Shown: one piece after another, positions 53,264 through 62,403 of the stretch | How the letters are laid out: every line of letters begins with the position of its first letter | How positions within the stretch are numbered: position 1 is the first letter of the stretch | NCBI GenBank assembly: GCA_036703985.1 | Contig: DATNQN010000151.1 | Coordinates: forward strand, 1-64,000 | Reading direction: 5' to 3' | Source: Leptolyngbyaceae cyanobacterium | Lineage (GTDB): Bacteria; Cyanobacteriota; Cyanobacteriia; Cyanobacteriales; Aerosakkonemataceae | Length of the DNA stretch: 64,000 nucleotides | Program-made: the position numbers and the translations under genes | Notes under the pieces: model-generated | Database searches by the model: none | Told to the model about the DNA's origin: nothing | What the model saw: the letters and a program-made list of their open reading frames with translations, nothing else

Positions 53264-53709
53264 GATAGATTATTTTTATGTTACTTCGATTTTAACAAAG
53301 TGATATTCGGTCGCTCGACCTTACTTAATTATCTGTTAACCTAATACCCGTGTCAAACCAAAATGCGATCGATTTTAAATACTTAAAGAAAATTTATTTA
53401 TTCTTCATCCTTTCCAAACCTAAAATTTAAAATCGAAAGCTCGTAGGAGCGAAGCACCAAATGCTGACCGCCTCTAGCGCGAACTTGCTCCATTAATTTT
53501 ACCCAATCCAATGGGGATGAGAGCGAATATACTTGGCTAGAGCGCAAATGCGAGCAAGTTCAAGCCAACACTCTTTCGTTCTGTGAGACTCTGAAGACTA
53601 GCAACTTAGCACGGGAAAAAGAAGTGTTTTTAGGAATCAGGAGTCGGAACTCAAAATTAAGAATTACCCATGTTTTTCTCTCCTAATCCTTAATTATCAA
53701 ATCACAGTG
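53264..53709. other. gene-free stretch upstream of the PqqD operon
   Basis: About 446 bp holding the promoter of the PqqD-headed operon and the 3' region of the NACHT gene. A 10-bp inverted repeat (GAACTTGCTC at 53481, GAGCAAGTTC at 53552) with a 61-nt spacing is the only structure noted. I searched by eye for a short precursor peptide gene on both strands and found none with a credible start and length. Confidence 0.55.
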
Positions 53710-56700
53710 TCAAATAAACATCGTTTCATCATTATTGCGATCGTCTTCATTCCCATCGTAAGCAGTTGTTGATGCTCCTTCCCGTTCGATCAAGAGAATC
53801 GTAGCATCAGCTTCTGGGACGCTAGCATTTTTATCACTACTAATCATAGGCGAGGGGCGATTTACACTTGACAAGCTAGCCAGAGCTTGCTGACAAGCCC
53901 TATACTGTTTCCAAGAAAATAAAGCACCGCCTTTTTCGGCTAAATCTCTGGTCAGATCGTCTAGTTGAGCTTCAAATAAACAAGCATTCGTAAAGCTGCA
54001 CAGATGAAGATTAGCCCCTAGTAAATTCGCCCCAGAAAGATTAGCACCTTCTAGATTAGCAGCAGAAAGATTAGCGTTGGATAGATTAGCATTAGTGAGG
54101 TTTGACCAAGACAAATTAGCTTCTTGGAGATTCGAGCCGGCTAAATTAGCCCCGATCAGATCCGCCCCAAAAAAATTGGTTTTCCAGAAATTTACTCCCG
54201 GCAGCATAGCATAATTTAAACAAGCTTTAGTTAAATTCAATAACATCAAGTTCGTTTGCGATCGCTGCCAGAAAATATCCGGTGATAAAACAGCAGTGCG
54301 TCCGATCGAACTCAGGAATCGATCCGGATCGAAATCTTCAGGATTATTCGGATCTCCACAAGGAGAAAACGGCATTTGCACTACTTGATAACCAGCAGAA
54401 AGCAGCAGAAAAATATTTAAACCAACTGCGGCTTCGACTTGCAAAACATTTACCGGATTGCCTAGAGATTGGAAATAAGCGCGAGTAGCGTGAGTTACCC
54501 CCTCATCCAACCACCTACTGCGACAATAAGCGCGATAGAAACTATACAAGCGCGGTAGCAAAGCTGCAAAAGAAAATGAAGCGCGATCGCGAGATTCTTC
54601 GCGCCGCAGACGTTCGATCGCTAATTGTTGAATTTCCGCCGAAAGGATGCCATATCCTAACAACTTATATAATTGTTCGGCAACCGCAGTAGGGGAATCG
54701 ATCGCAAAAGTGACTTCTCCATAACTGTCTGCTACTTTGCGAGTGAGAGATTTCAGCACTTGCGCTATTCCTTCCCCACAAAGATATTCTCCCAATTTTG
54801 GATGAGAAAAACAGATACTCGGGCAGTAAGAGGAAAGCGAAGAAGAAACAAAAGAAGAAGCTAAACCGCTTTTTTCTCCTACTTTACTCGATGGGGAGAA
54901 CTGGAAATAAAGGGCAGGTAAAATAGTTCTGGGATCGACCGGGCGAACATCTTCTTTCTGTTCAATTAAAAGGTCGGAAATAATCTGACCGGAACAAGAT
55001 TGACGACCGCTTTGCAGCAGAGTTAGGGCAGCTGCTTGCATTTGGGCGCGGACTACTTCCGGGGAACGACCTTGCAGCATATTGGAGATTGCTTCGGCAG
55101 TCCGGCTGCTATTGGCCATTCCTTCCCGCATGAACAAAGAAACCCGATTACCTACAGGCATACCATCCGGTGATTGCCCCAACAACCAACGGCAAAGTCG
55201 ATCGTAAACTTCAAACTTGACCTGGGAACCGCGCAAAGTAAAGATACTTTCATCCAGCCTTCCGTCTCGATACAACAAACCTAATAACAACAGCGATAGG
55301 GGTTGGTGAACGAGTTCTGCAACATCTTTGATCTCTGGTAACTGACGAAAAACTCCGCTTTGTTTTAAAAAGTTAAAGTAAGCTTGGGCAGTCGATTTTG
55401 GTTGTAATTTTGCCCAAAACTTAAACCATTGTTTCAGTTGCTCCTGCTCGAATGGTTGAATGAGTACCCTCCGGAACGATACGGGTAGACTGTGAGCCAA
55501 ACTGTTGAGAGTTCCATAACGACAAGTCAGGAAAATTTTATGGCGAGGGCGACCGGATGTACCGGAATATTTGAGTTGAAACTGTCGCACCTGTTCTAAA
55601 AAAGCAGAAACTTGCCGTTCGATCCCCGGAAAGCGAGATAATTCATCCAAGCCGTCCAAAATTAACAAACAAGGAGGATTTAAAGGCTCTAGCCAACCAT
55701 CAGCGCAACTAAATTTAGCGACTTTTAAAGCAGAATCGAGGGTTTGTTCGAGGGTTTTGCCTAGAGTGACATCGCGCAGCCGAATCAACACGGGCATCCA
55801 GGTAGGATAAGTTTCTTGGGCGATTTTGGCCGCCCAAATTTGACAAAAACTAGTTTTACCTTGACCCGCTGCCCCTTCGATAATCGCTACGGTTTCTAAA
55901 TCCGACAACTGGCTGGTCGCCCATTCGATTAAATCGACTGGTGGCTGCGAAGTTGAGGGAGTAAAAGGTTGAAGGGGTGCAGTGGGAAACGAAGAATTTC
56001 TGTCCCACTGGGGTAGTTGTCTGTATTCTTGCTCTTCCAGATGTACGGCTTTGAGGGGAACGAACAAATCTTTGAGGGCGTAAAGTTCTCCCAACAATGG
56101 TTCGCAGAGGTTTTCGAGAAGCGTTGCTCGGTAGAGTTCTCGTTCTAGGTCGATTAAACTAGGCGTGGTAGTAGGGACTCCTAAGGCCGCAAATTCTTTT
56201 TCCGCATCGATGGAGATGGTTTCATCGTCGGTTAATATTTGATTGGCCAAAGGATTGTTAGCTAAATTCCCCAATCGGACAAATCTTTGCAGTTGTGCTA
56301 AAGCTAAGGGGTTTTCGGCAATTACAGCTAACAAGTAACCGGGTAAGCCATTAACGAGACGTTGCACGACTAATTTAGCGGCAGTCTCTTCTAAACCGTT
56401 ACTGACGAACCACGCGATCGCTAAATTATTCATCTGCCCCACCAACAAAGACTCGCCCATCATCGACAACGCCTGTTCTGCTTGAGTGTCGCTGAGTCTA
56501 CCGGGGCGCATGGTTTTCAGCAGTGCTTGCAACTGAGGATCGAGAAGGGTTAGCGACCTACTTTCCTCAGTCGTAGTTTCAATGGGTACGTTAGCCCGCG
56601 TTAACCACACTCTTTGGAGTTGGAATTCTTGCTCTAAAATTTTCTGCAAAGCTCTCAGATAAGCAATTTGAAAGGCTAGCCACGTACCTTCATTCCGCTT

Positions 56701-56955
56701 GAGAGGCTTTTTGCGACTCCACGTTCGCAGCAGTTCGGCACTCAAACGACAAATTGGGTCAATGTCTTGCCAAAGGATGGTTAAGGGTAATTCTAGAAGC
56801 TCTGCGAAAGGGCTTATATCAAAAGGTGCAAGGCTTTTGACTTCCATATCTTGTACGATGCGGAAGGCAACACCTGCGGTTTGGGCTCCTGGGGTTTGTA
56901 GCTGAGTAATTGCAATGTTATGCTCTGCTAGCCACTGCCGAATGCTTAAGCTCAT
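53710..56955 (-). CDS. NACHT ATPase with C-terminal pentapeptide repeats
   Basis: A 1081-residue STAND-type protein. Residues 1-340 form a long helical N-terminal region. The NACHT module follows: Walker A GAAGQGKTS at 361-369, Walker B LLILDGLDEL near 430, and a sensor region HKIFLTCRYGTLN near 478. The middle to residue 900 is helical. Residues 925-1000 are pentapeptide repeats (ANLAGSNLQEANLSWSNLTN). The tail is acidic. NACHT proteins act as signalling or defence switches in bacteria; the pentapeptide end takes the place of the usual LRR or TPR sensor. The start is the ATG at 56955, divergent from the DUF3685 gene. Confidence 0.88.
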   Translation of the reverse strand: MSLSIRQWLAEHNIAITQLQTPGAQTAGVAFRIVQDMEVKSLAPFDISPFAELLELPLTILWQDIDPICRLSAELLRTWSRKKPLKRNEGTWLAFQIAYLRALQKILEQEFQLQRVWLTRANVPIETTTEESRSLTLLDPQLQALLKTMRPGRLSDTQAEQALSMMGESLLVGQMNNLAIAWFVSNGLEETAAKLVVQRLVNGLPGYLLAVIAENPLALAQLQRFVRLGNLANNPLANQILTDDETISIDAEKEFAALGVPTTTPSLIDLERELYRATLLENLCEPLLGELYALKDLFVPLKAVHLEEQEYRQLPQWDRNSSFPTAPLQPFTPSTSQPPVDLIEWATSQLSDLETVAIIEGAAGQGKTSFCQIWAAKIAQETYPTWMPVLIRLRDVTLGKTLEQTLDSALKVAKFSCADGWLEPLNPPCLLILDGLDELSRFPGIERQVSAFLEQVRQFQLKYSGTSGRPRHKIFLTCRYGTLNSLAHSLPVSFRRVLIQPFEQEQLKQWFKFWAKLQPKSTAQAYFNFLKQSGVFRQLPEIKDVAELVHQPLSLLLLGLLYRDGRLDESIFTLRGSQVKFEVYDRLCRWLLGQSPDGMPVGNRVSLFMREGMANSSRTAEAISNMLQGRSPEVVRAQMQAAALTLLQSGRQSCSGQIISDLLIEQKEDVRPVDPRTILPALYFQFSPSSKVGEKSGLASSFVSSSLSSYCPSICFSHPKLGEYLCGEGIAQVLKSLTRKVADSYGEVTFAIDSPTAVAEQLYKLLGYGILSAEIQQLAIERLRREESRDRASFSFAALLPRLYSFYRAYCRSRWLDEGVTHATRAYFQSLGNPVNVLQVEAAVGLNIFLLLSAGYQVVQMPFSPCGDPNNPEDFDPDRFLSSIGRTAVLSPDIFWQRSQTNLMLLNLTKACLNYAMLPGVNFWKTNFFGADLIGANLAGSNLQEANLSWSNLTNANLSNANLSAANLEGANLSGANLLGANLHLCSFTNACLFEAQLDDLTRDLAEKGGALFSWKQYRACQQALASLSSVNRPSPMISSDKNASVPEADATILLIEREGASTTAYDGNEDDRNNDETMFI

Positions 56956-57193
56956 CTAACCTCTACAGCAAATGGAGAAACGGCTCCCTAAGGTCATTAT
57001 GAGTCATGTTTTTGATTGACGGTGCTGAAATTTAGAATGAAAAAGGTTTGCCAAGTTTGGTGAGTAGTTTGATTTTTCATTACCGATCCGAGAACTATTA
57101 ATCTAAATATATGATTTTGCCTGGTTATAATGAGAAGATCTCGCACGATCGACTTAATAGAGAATTTATTCGATCTATCTGCACGAAATCCTT

Positions 57194-58999
57194 ATGAGCG
57201 ATCTGGTTCCACCACGTCCGGCTTTGCCGGAGAGCCCTCTAAAGATTGTTTTAGTTAATGATGACCCTATTTATTGTTTGGGACTGCGAGGTGTATTAGA
57301 ACCTTTTCCTGACATAGAGGTAGTTGCAGAGGCAAACAACAGTGCCGGGATTGGAGATATTCTCCAAATGGGTAACCTTGATGTCGATTTAGTAGTTCTA
57401 GACTTAGACTTGGGTCGTTCGGCTGGGAGGGAAACCACAGCCCTAGAACTTTGTCAGCAATTCAAAAGTCTCTACCCCCATTTGTCTATTTTGCTACTGG
57501 TTTCCTGGTTAGACCCGGTTCGGTTGGCAGCCGCACGGCAAATCGGCGTTGAGGGCTATTGCCGAAAAGGTACTGCGGTTTCTCAATTGGTGGATGCAAT
57601 TCGTCAGGTAGGTGCTGGTGAGTTTGTTTGGGATCTGGAGTCGGTCGTCCGAAGTTCAGAGTTCCAACTCCAGCGTTCGCAGTCGGAAACTCAAGCAGGT
57701 TTACTGCCAACTTGGTTAAATAATATACGTTTATCTGGTCTACGGCAAATTGAAGCGGCTTTGGTTGAGGTCGATCGCGAATTGCAAAATTCCCGCTTAT
57801 CAGTACTCGACCGCGCGATCGTCGCGGGACGGCAGCGAGAACTAAAAGCCGCTCGTGGCTTGGTGAAAAAGTTGCTGGGGGAAACCGCGATCGCATCTGT
57901 ACCAGCACGTATTGAGGAGCCAAGTCTTTTCCCATCCCTTAACTTACCACCCAGAGGACAAACTGCTAGGGAGCAACCATACTCCCAACTTCGCTCTACC
58001 CCAGTCAGAGGAGAGGGTGAACTGACAGAAGCTAGTTGGCGATCGCAATTATTTGATAATACTTTCGCTCATCTCCAATACAGCCTGCAAAATTTGACCA
58101 ACGTTCCTTTAGAAATCGATATTTTTCGCGAAGAAAAGAAACGAGAACTACTTTCTTTAGTTTTGCGTAAATTAGAAGGTGTATTCGATGATTTACGCTT
58201 CTCGGAAGTTCAGCCGGAGCAATTAGCCGAAAAACGCTCTGTTATCTTACTGGATTTATGGCAATCTGCCACTACTGATTTTTTTGGCAGATATTATACT
58301 TTGAAAGTGGGGGAGCAACAATTAGAAATCGTCAATATTTTACTAAAAGATGCACCATTTGCCCAAGCAGATGTTCTCGATAAAATTCCCCTAGTAGTCG
58401 ATTTATTCGCTCATCTATTGTTTGAAGTTCCTCTAACGATTGATAATGCTCTTTATCAAGCTGGTAGTACAGAAGCGATCGCGCGATCGGAACTACTATT
58501 GCAAAATTTAATTATTCAAGTTAGTAACGGGATCGTGCAACCGCTATTAAATCATTTTGCTGATGTGGAAATAATTAAACAAAATTTTTACGATAGGCAA
58601 TTGATTTCCACTAGAGAAATCGAACGATTTAGAAATAATTTATCTTGGAAATATCGGCTAGAAAGATATGTGGAAGAACCAACAGCTATGTTTGAAAGCC
58701 GATATGTATTATTTATTTTAAATGGTTCTGGAATCAGAAAAGTTTCTATTTATGCGTCTCGTTCTTCAGAGCTAGAAAAACTTTCTGGTATGCGTTTGGC
58801 AGTTACTTTAGCGTTGGAAGCAAGAGATGCGGTTTCACCTCGTCTGCGTGCATTAGTAGCTTTTGTTGGTAGCGGGGTTGTTTATGTTTTAACTCAGGTA
58901 ATCGGTCGAGGAATCGGTTTAATCGGACGGGGTGTTTTAGAAGGAATTGGTAATTCTTTGCAGGAAAGTAGAGTAGGGAGAAATGGCGGACGGAAATAA
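57194..58999 (+). CDS. response regulator-like DUF3685 (Ycf55-type) protein
   Basis: A 601-residue protein. Residues 17-140 are a receiver-like domain (KIVLVNDDPIYCLGLRGVLE, DLVVLDLDLG with phospho-acceptor-like Asp, and a GYCRKGT motif with the switch Lys). Residues 300-560 are the DUF3685 domain, which also includes the red-algal plastid protein Ycf55. The C-terminus has a hydrophobic segment (ALVAFVGSGVVYVLTQVIGR) that could contact the membrane. Function is unknown, but the family is conserved in cyanobacteria and some plastids. Confidence 0.85.
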   Translation: MSDLVPPRPALPESPLKIVLVNDDPIYCLGLRGVLEPFPDIEVVAEANNSAGIGDILQMGNLDVDLVVLDLDLGRSAGRETTALELCQQFKSLYPHLSILLLVSWLDPVRLAAARQIGVEGYCRKGTAVSQLVDAIRQVGAGEFVWDLESVVRSSEFQLQRSQSETQAGLLPTWLNNIRLSGLRQIEAALVEVDRELQNSRLSVLDRAIVAGRQRELKAARGLVKKLLGETAIASVPARIEEPSLFPSLNLPPRGQTAREQPYSQLRSTPVRGEGELTEASWRSQLFDNTFAHLQYSLQNLTNVPLEIDIFREEKKRELLSLVLRKLEGVFDDLRFSEVQPEQLAEKRSVILLDLWQSATTDFFGRYYTLKVGEQQLEIVNILLKDAPFAQADVLDKIPLVVDLFAHLLFEVPLTIDNALYQAGSTEAIARSELLLQNLIIQVSNGIVQPLLNHFADVEIIKQNFYDRQLISTREIERFRNNLSWKYRLERYVEEPTAMFESRYVLFILNGSGIRKVSIYASRSSELEKLSGMRLAVTLALEARDAVSPRLRALVAFVGSGVVYVLTQVIGRGIGLIGRGVLEGIGNSLQESRVGRNGGRK

Positions 59000-59048
59000 A
59001 AATTCAAAATTCAAAATTCAAAAAATTGGCACTCCCCTATTTATGGTG

Positions 59049-59816
59049 TTACAAGTTATTGGGATCTTCTCCTAATTCTCTTAATCTAGCGGCTAAACGT
59101 TCAGCACGTTGACGTTCTGCTTCAGCTTGTTGTTGAGCAACTTCAGCTTGTTGTTGAGCGGCTTCTTCTGGTAATAAAACTAAATTGCCAGGATTATCGT
59201 AAAATCGCAACCAAATCGCCGTTTCTCTCTGTATTGTTCCTTCCCACGTTCCCAACCAAAAACCTAAACTCTCGCACCACAGCCAACCTTGCTCATTTGG
59301 TAATAATTGTTCGTAACGCTGGTTAGCATTTAACTGCCAACCTTGTAGAGAGTTAGGTTTAAAAGGATCGTAAACAAAATAATCTCTAGTTCTAAACGTC
59401 CGTTCGTAAATATCCTTTTTTCGTCCAGTGTCTTCTTTAGCCGTAGAAGACGACATTAGTTCTACAATGACATCTGGGTAGCGTCCCTCTTCTTCCCAGA
59501 TTACCCAGCCTTGTCGTTCTTTAGTGCCATCCACGTCTAGCACCACGAAAAAATCTGGCCCTCGAAAGTCTTTATTACGCGCTTGGGTGCTGCTGAAATA
59601 AATGAACATATTGCCACCCGTATAGAAGTCGTTGCGATCGCGCCAAGCGTGGTGCAACGATCCGATCAATACATTCATAGCAATCCGGTGGCGGTTACTC
59701 TCCAATGGTTCACCATCATCAAATATTAAATCAGTCGGCGGCATGGGAGGTTCCCACGGATCGATATCTGGATCTGGGGTTTCCAGAATGGGTTCTGTTG
59801 TCGCCTCAACTGACAT
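59049..59816 (-). CDS. Uma2-family protein with C-terminal coiled coil
   Basis: A 255-residue Uma2 (DUF820) protein with a restriction-endonuclease-like fold. The core includes FRGPDFFVVLDVDGTKERQG, then VIWEEEGRYPDVIVELMSSS and KDIYERTFRTRDYFVYDP, containing the Asp, Glu and Tyr of the family. The last 45 residues are a Gln/Ala-rich coiled coil (AAQQQAEVAQQQAEAERQRAE), common on one branch of the family. It is a second Uma2 gene in the window, unrelated in context to the one at 25193, and stands alone. Confidence 0.88.
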   Translation of the reverse strand: MSVEATTEPILETPDPDIDPWEPPMPPTDLIFDDGEPLESNRHRIAMNVLIGSLHHAWRDRNDFYTGGNMFIYFSSTQARNKDFRGPDFFVVLDVDGTKERQGWVIWEEEGRYPDVIVELMSSSTAKEDTGRKKDIYERTFRTRDYFVYDPFKPNSLQGWQLNANQRYEQLLPNEQGWLWCESLGFWLGTWEGTIQRETAIWLRFYDNPGNLVLLPEEAAQQQAEVAQQQAEAERQRAERLAARLRELGEDPNNL

Positions 59817-60070
59817 GATTTTACTCTCCCTAATTTTGGCGCTTTCGTCAATATATTTAGATTAGCTTTAAATCAGCGGGTTGGGGCAAAATCATAACTA
59901 ACCTAGATTCATTCCATATTAACGATTGCAATTACAAATTTATGCTTAATATAATGTCTGCGTTTTCAGCTATCAAGTTAAAAATGCGAGCGCACCTAGC
60001 AGAAAATTGATGATAAGCGCTAAAATTAGGTATATTATTTTAGTGTCGTCGCCTGCAAAAGGAAATAAAA

Positions 60071-60505
60071 ATGACGATCTCAGACTATCAAAAGTGGATA
60101 AAAGAAACGATCAACCAATTAAGAGAACGTAATTTTAATGAGGTTGATTGGGATAATTTAATAGAAGAATTAGAGAGTATGGGAAAAAGTGATAGACGGG
60201 CTATATTAAGTCTCTTAACCCGTTTATTAGAACATCTGCTTAAATTATCCTATTGGGAAGTTGAAAAAGAGCGTTCCGGGAATCATTGGGCGGCTGAAAT
60301 TGTCAATTTTCGCGCTCAAATTCAACATCGTTTAGAAGATAGTCCTAGTTTAAAACCTGAACTGGAAGCAATGTATACCAAAGCATATCCTATAGCGGTT
60401 AAGTCTGTTTCTCAGTTATTCTCACTTCCGGAAAATGCTTATATTTCTCTAGAACAAGCGTTGGATGAGGATTGGTTTTTTGTAGATGAATCTGGAGAAT
60501 TTTGA
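60071..60505 (+). CDS. DUF29 protein
   Basis: A 144-residue helical protein of the DUF29 family, found in multiple copies in cyanobacteria. The start YQKWIKETINQLRERNFNEV is the family signature, followed by DWDNLIEELESMGKSDRRAI and LLTRLLEHLLKLSYWEVE. No biochemical role is established. The purine-rich AAAAGGAAATAAAA run precedes the ATG at 60071 and supports the start. Confidence 0.9.
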   Translation: MTISDYQKWIKETINQLRERNFNEVDWDNLIEELESMGKSDRRAILSLLTRLLEHLLKLSYWEVEKERSGNHWAAEIVNFRAQIQHRLEDSPSLKPELEAMYTKAYPIAVKSVSQLFSLPENAYISLEQALDEDWFFVDESGEF

Positions 60506-60647
60506 GTGAATGTTAAAATTTCAGAGCGATCGCTTATCATCCTAACAGATCGCTTATCTTAACCGTATGGCGATCGATGAAGATGGCATACCGCTTGCCT
60601 ACGACAATTTCATTCTGACTTCTAAATTCTGACTCCTGACTTCTTCT

Positions 60648-61211
60648 TCAAAAATTTGATTCTGCAAGTTTCGATGCGAGAACACCGCAACAGCCATCGC
60701 ATATTAAGCAATTCCCACCTAAAGGAGAAGAAGGTAAATGTCCTTCAGGTGCAGTGAGTGAAAAGCTTAGTTCTTCCCAAATCAACCATTCGTCCTTAAT
60801 ATACCACCCCACCCGTTCACCGAATTTACACTTGACGGGATAACCTACTGGAAGATTTTGATCTAATTCTTGCCAAATGCGTTTTTGGATGGAAAAGCCA
60901 AACCGACCTTGGCTGTATTTTAGCCAAAGTCGATCGATAGTGTGAAGGTCTGTATGGGGAAATTTTTCGATATCTTCTAATTGTAAGTAACCATTACTTT
61001 CTTTACCGATAACTTCTAGCATGACCGATTTTGTTTCTTGATCTGCTTCTTTCCAATTTCCGATCGCTAAGAGGTCACGCAGTCGGCTGTAATCTATTCC
61101 TTTTTCCGAAAGCAGTTGAATTTCTAATTCTACATAATGTTGCCAGGAATTAGGAAATTTTAATTCAGTATCTACTAGTTGTGTTGTATTGCTTGGTGTG
61201 TTATCGCTCAT
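60648..61211 (-). CDS. GUN4-domain protein with Cys-rich tail
   Basis: A 187-residue protein with one GUN4 domain at about 37-150. GUN4 binds Mg-protoporphyrin in chlorophyll synthesis; many cyanobacterial GUN4-domain proteins are regulatory variants. The signature LRDLLAIGNWKEADQETKSV is followed by DIEKFPHTDLHTIDRLWLKY and SQGRFGFSIQKRIWQEL. After the domain the chain ends in a cluster with the order Cys-x-x-Cys-x-x-Cys-Cys (CLICDGCC), which is not part of the family and could bind zinc or an iron-sulfur centre. Confidence 0.88.
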   Translation of the reverse strand: MSDNTPSNTTQLVDTELKFPNSWQHYVELEIQLLSEKGIDYSRLRDLLAIGNWKEADQETKSVMLEVIGKESNGYLQLEDIEKFPHTDLHTIDRLWLKYSQGRFGFSIQKRIWQELDQNLPVGYPVKCKFGERVGWYIKDEWLIWEELSFSLTAPEGHLPSSPLGGNCLICDGCCGVLASKLAESNF

Positions 61212-61335
61212 GTTGGTTTTCCTAGATTACCCTTATTTTTAGACTAATAACTTAATATAATTTAAAAAATGTTTGATTCATATTCTATAGGGGTAACGCC
61301 TATGTGTTTTACCCGTTTTATAACTTGCTTGTGAT

Positions 61336-61362
61336 GTTGGGTTTCGTTTCACTCAACCCAAC
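61336..61362. repeat. dispersed palindrome GTTGGGTT...AACCCAAC
   Basis: GTTGGGTT (61336-61343) and AACCCAAC (61355-61362) form an 8-bp stem around TCGTTTCACTC. The whole is the widespread cyanobacterial intergenic repeat related to GGGTTTCGTTTCACTCAACCC. Confidence 0.75.
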
Positions 61363-61458
61363 CTACAATTTACTTTTCAAGTTAGGGAATATTTTTAATT
61401 TTAAGATAGCACTGGTTTGGCGTAAAAGAAATTTAATAAATATAAAAATTTTAGATAA

Positions 61459-61487
61459 CAAAAAAGGGGAAGGTTTCCGCATCCCCT
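61459..61487 (-). terminator. intrinsic terminator of the murT-gatD operon
   Basis: On the minus strand the sequence is AGGGGA, an 11-nt loop region, TCCCCT and then a run of T, the classical stem plus U-tract. It lies about 46 bp past the gatD stop. Confidence 0.75.
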
Positions 61488-61532
61488 GGTTTTGCTATTT
61501 TGCGATCGCGGAATTTCCCAATACTCCCTCAG

Positions 61533-62348
61533 CTAACGACTTCCAGCCGCCACGGGTTCGCTAACTCCCAACCGCTTAAACATGGCTTCTCGCGCCTGCA
61601 ATGCCAAACTATCATCCAAAGGTTCTAGGGATACAGGGCTTTGATATTTCTCTGTCAAAGCAGTTTTGATTAACCAATCTGCCAAAAAGGGATTTTTCGG
61701 TAAAACTGGGCCATGAGAATAGGTGGCAATGGCATTTCGATAAAATGCGCCTTCCATCCCATCTTCACCGTTATTCCCGTAACCGCTTAACACTTTTCCC
61801 AGTGCTTCTACTTTGCCTAAATAAGTTCTACCGCCATGATTTTCAAATCCGATAATAATTGGCGGTTTCCCTAACATAGCGGTTAATTCTTCTGCTAACC
61901 GAGATGCGGTGATTTCAAACACTACATTCCCGATACAACGCCGCGCGTCAACACCGGGATGTTTGCTGACGAAATCAAGCAAACCCAACCCTTCGATTTT
62001 TTGTCCTAATGCAGGTTCGTAATAATGACCTAGCAATTGGGGTGCGCCACAGGTAAAAACTCCCGGTGTACCAGCTTCGATTTTCTCGCGGATTGCATCA
62101 GCTTTTGCGCCTCGCAAATCGCGCATGACGATTTCTTGCTGTCTATCTTGTGCGCCGCCACCGACAAATATATCGGCTTTGTGGATATCGGCGACGGTGG
62201 ATTGCAAGTCTAGGGGTAATATTTCTACAGTGTATCCTCGCCATTGCGCTCTTTGTTGCAGGCAGATGGCGTTTCCGCGATCGCCATAGGTACTCATCAA
62301 GGTAGGATACAACCAGCCGATCGTTATTTGTCTTTTGTTATTTGTCAT
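61533..62348 (-). CDS. gatD: lipid II isoglutaminyl synthase, glutaminase subunit
   Basis: A 271-residue class I glutamine amidotransferase of the CobB/CobQ-like group that supplies ammonia to MurT for amidating the D-glutamate of lipid II at the cytoplasmic membrane. ITIGWLYPTLMSTYGDRGNA begins the domain. The catalytic Cys is residue 100 (VFTCGAPQ) and the catalytic His lies in IGFENHGGRTYLG near 172. Residues 2-7 are encoded by a CATTTGTCATT-type repeat that runs across the start codon. It shares the strand with murT, separated by a lipoprotein gene. Confidence 0.9.
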   Translation of the reverse strand: MTNNKRQITIGWLYPTLMSTYGDRGNAICLQQRAQWRGYTVEILPLDLQSTVADIHKADIFVGGGAQDRQQEIVMRDLRGAKADAIREKIEAGTPGVFTCGAPQLLGHYYEPALGQKIEGLGLLDFVSKHPGVDARRCIGNVVFEITASRLAEELTAMLGKPPIIIGFENHGGRTYLGKVEALGKVLSGYGNNGEDGMEGAFYRNAIATYSHGPVLPKNPFLADWLIKTALTEKYQSPVSLEPLDDSLALQAREAMFKRLGVSEPVAAGSR

Positions 62349-62377
62349 TTGTCATTGGTCATTGGTTATTTGTCATC
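62323..62377. repeat. TTTGTCATTGGTCATT tandem repeat across gatD start
   Basis: Repeated units of TTTGTCATT and TGGTCATTGGT form a tract from within the gatD 5' end to about 62377. This type of short direct repeat is common in cyanobacterial spacers. Here it creates the start codon and the first codons (MTNNKRQ). Confidence 0.75.
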
Positions 62378-62403
62378 GGCATTTTCTACCCATCTCTTCA
62401 AGA

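Larger units (their letters stand above)
61212..61532. other. gene-free stretch, GUN4 promoter and gatD terminator
   Basis: About 321 bp. The left part should hold the GUN4-protein promoter. A small palindromic repeat at 61336-61362 and a terminator at 61459-61487 fill the rest. An 86-codon plus-strand reading frame (61304-61564) runs through both and is rejected. Confidence 0.6.

Noticed and set aside
61304-61564. An 86-codon plus-strand frame
   Set aside because: It runs through a dispersed palindrome and the terminator of the opposite operon and into gatD antisense. Nothing in it resembles a protein family.
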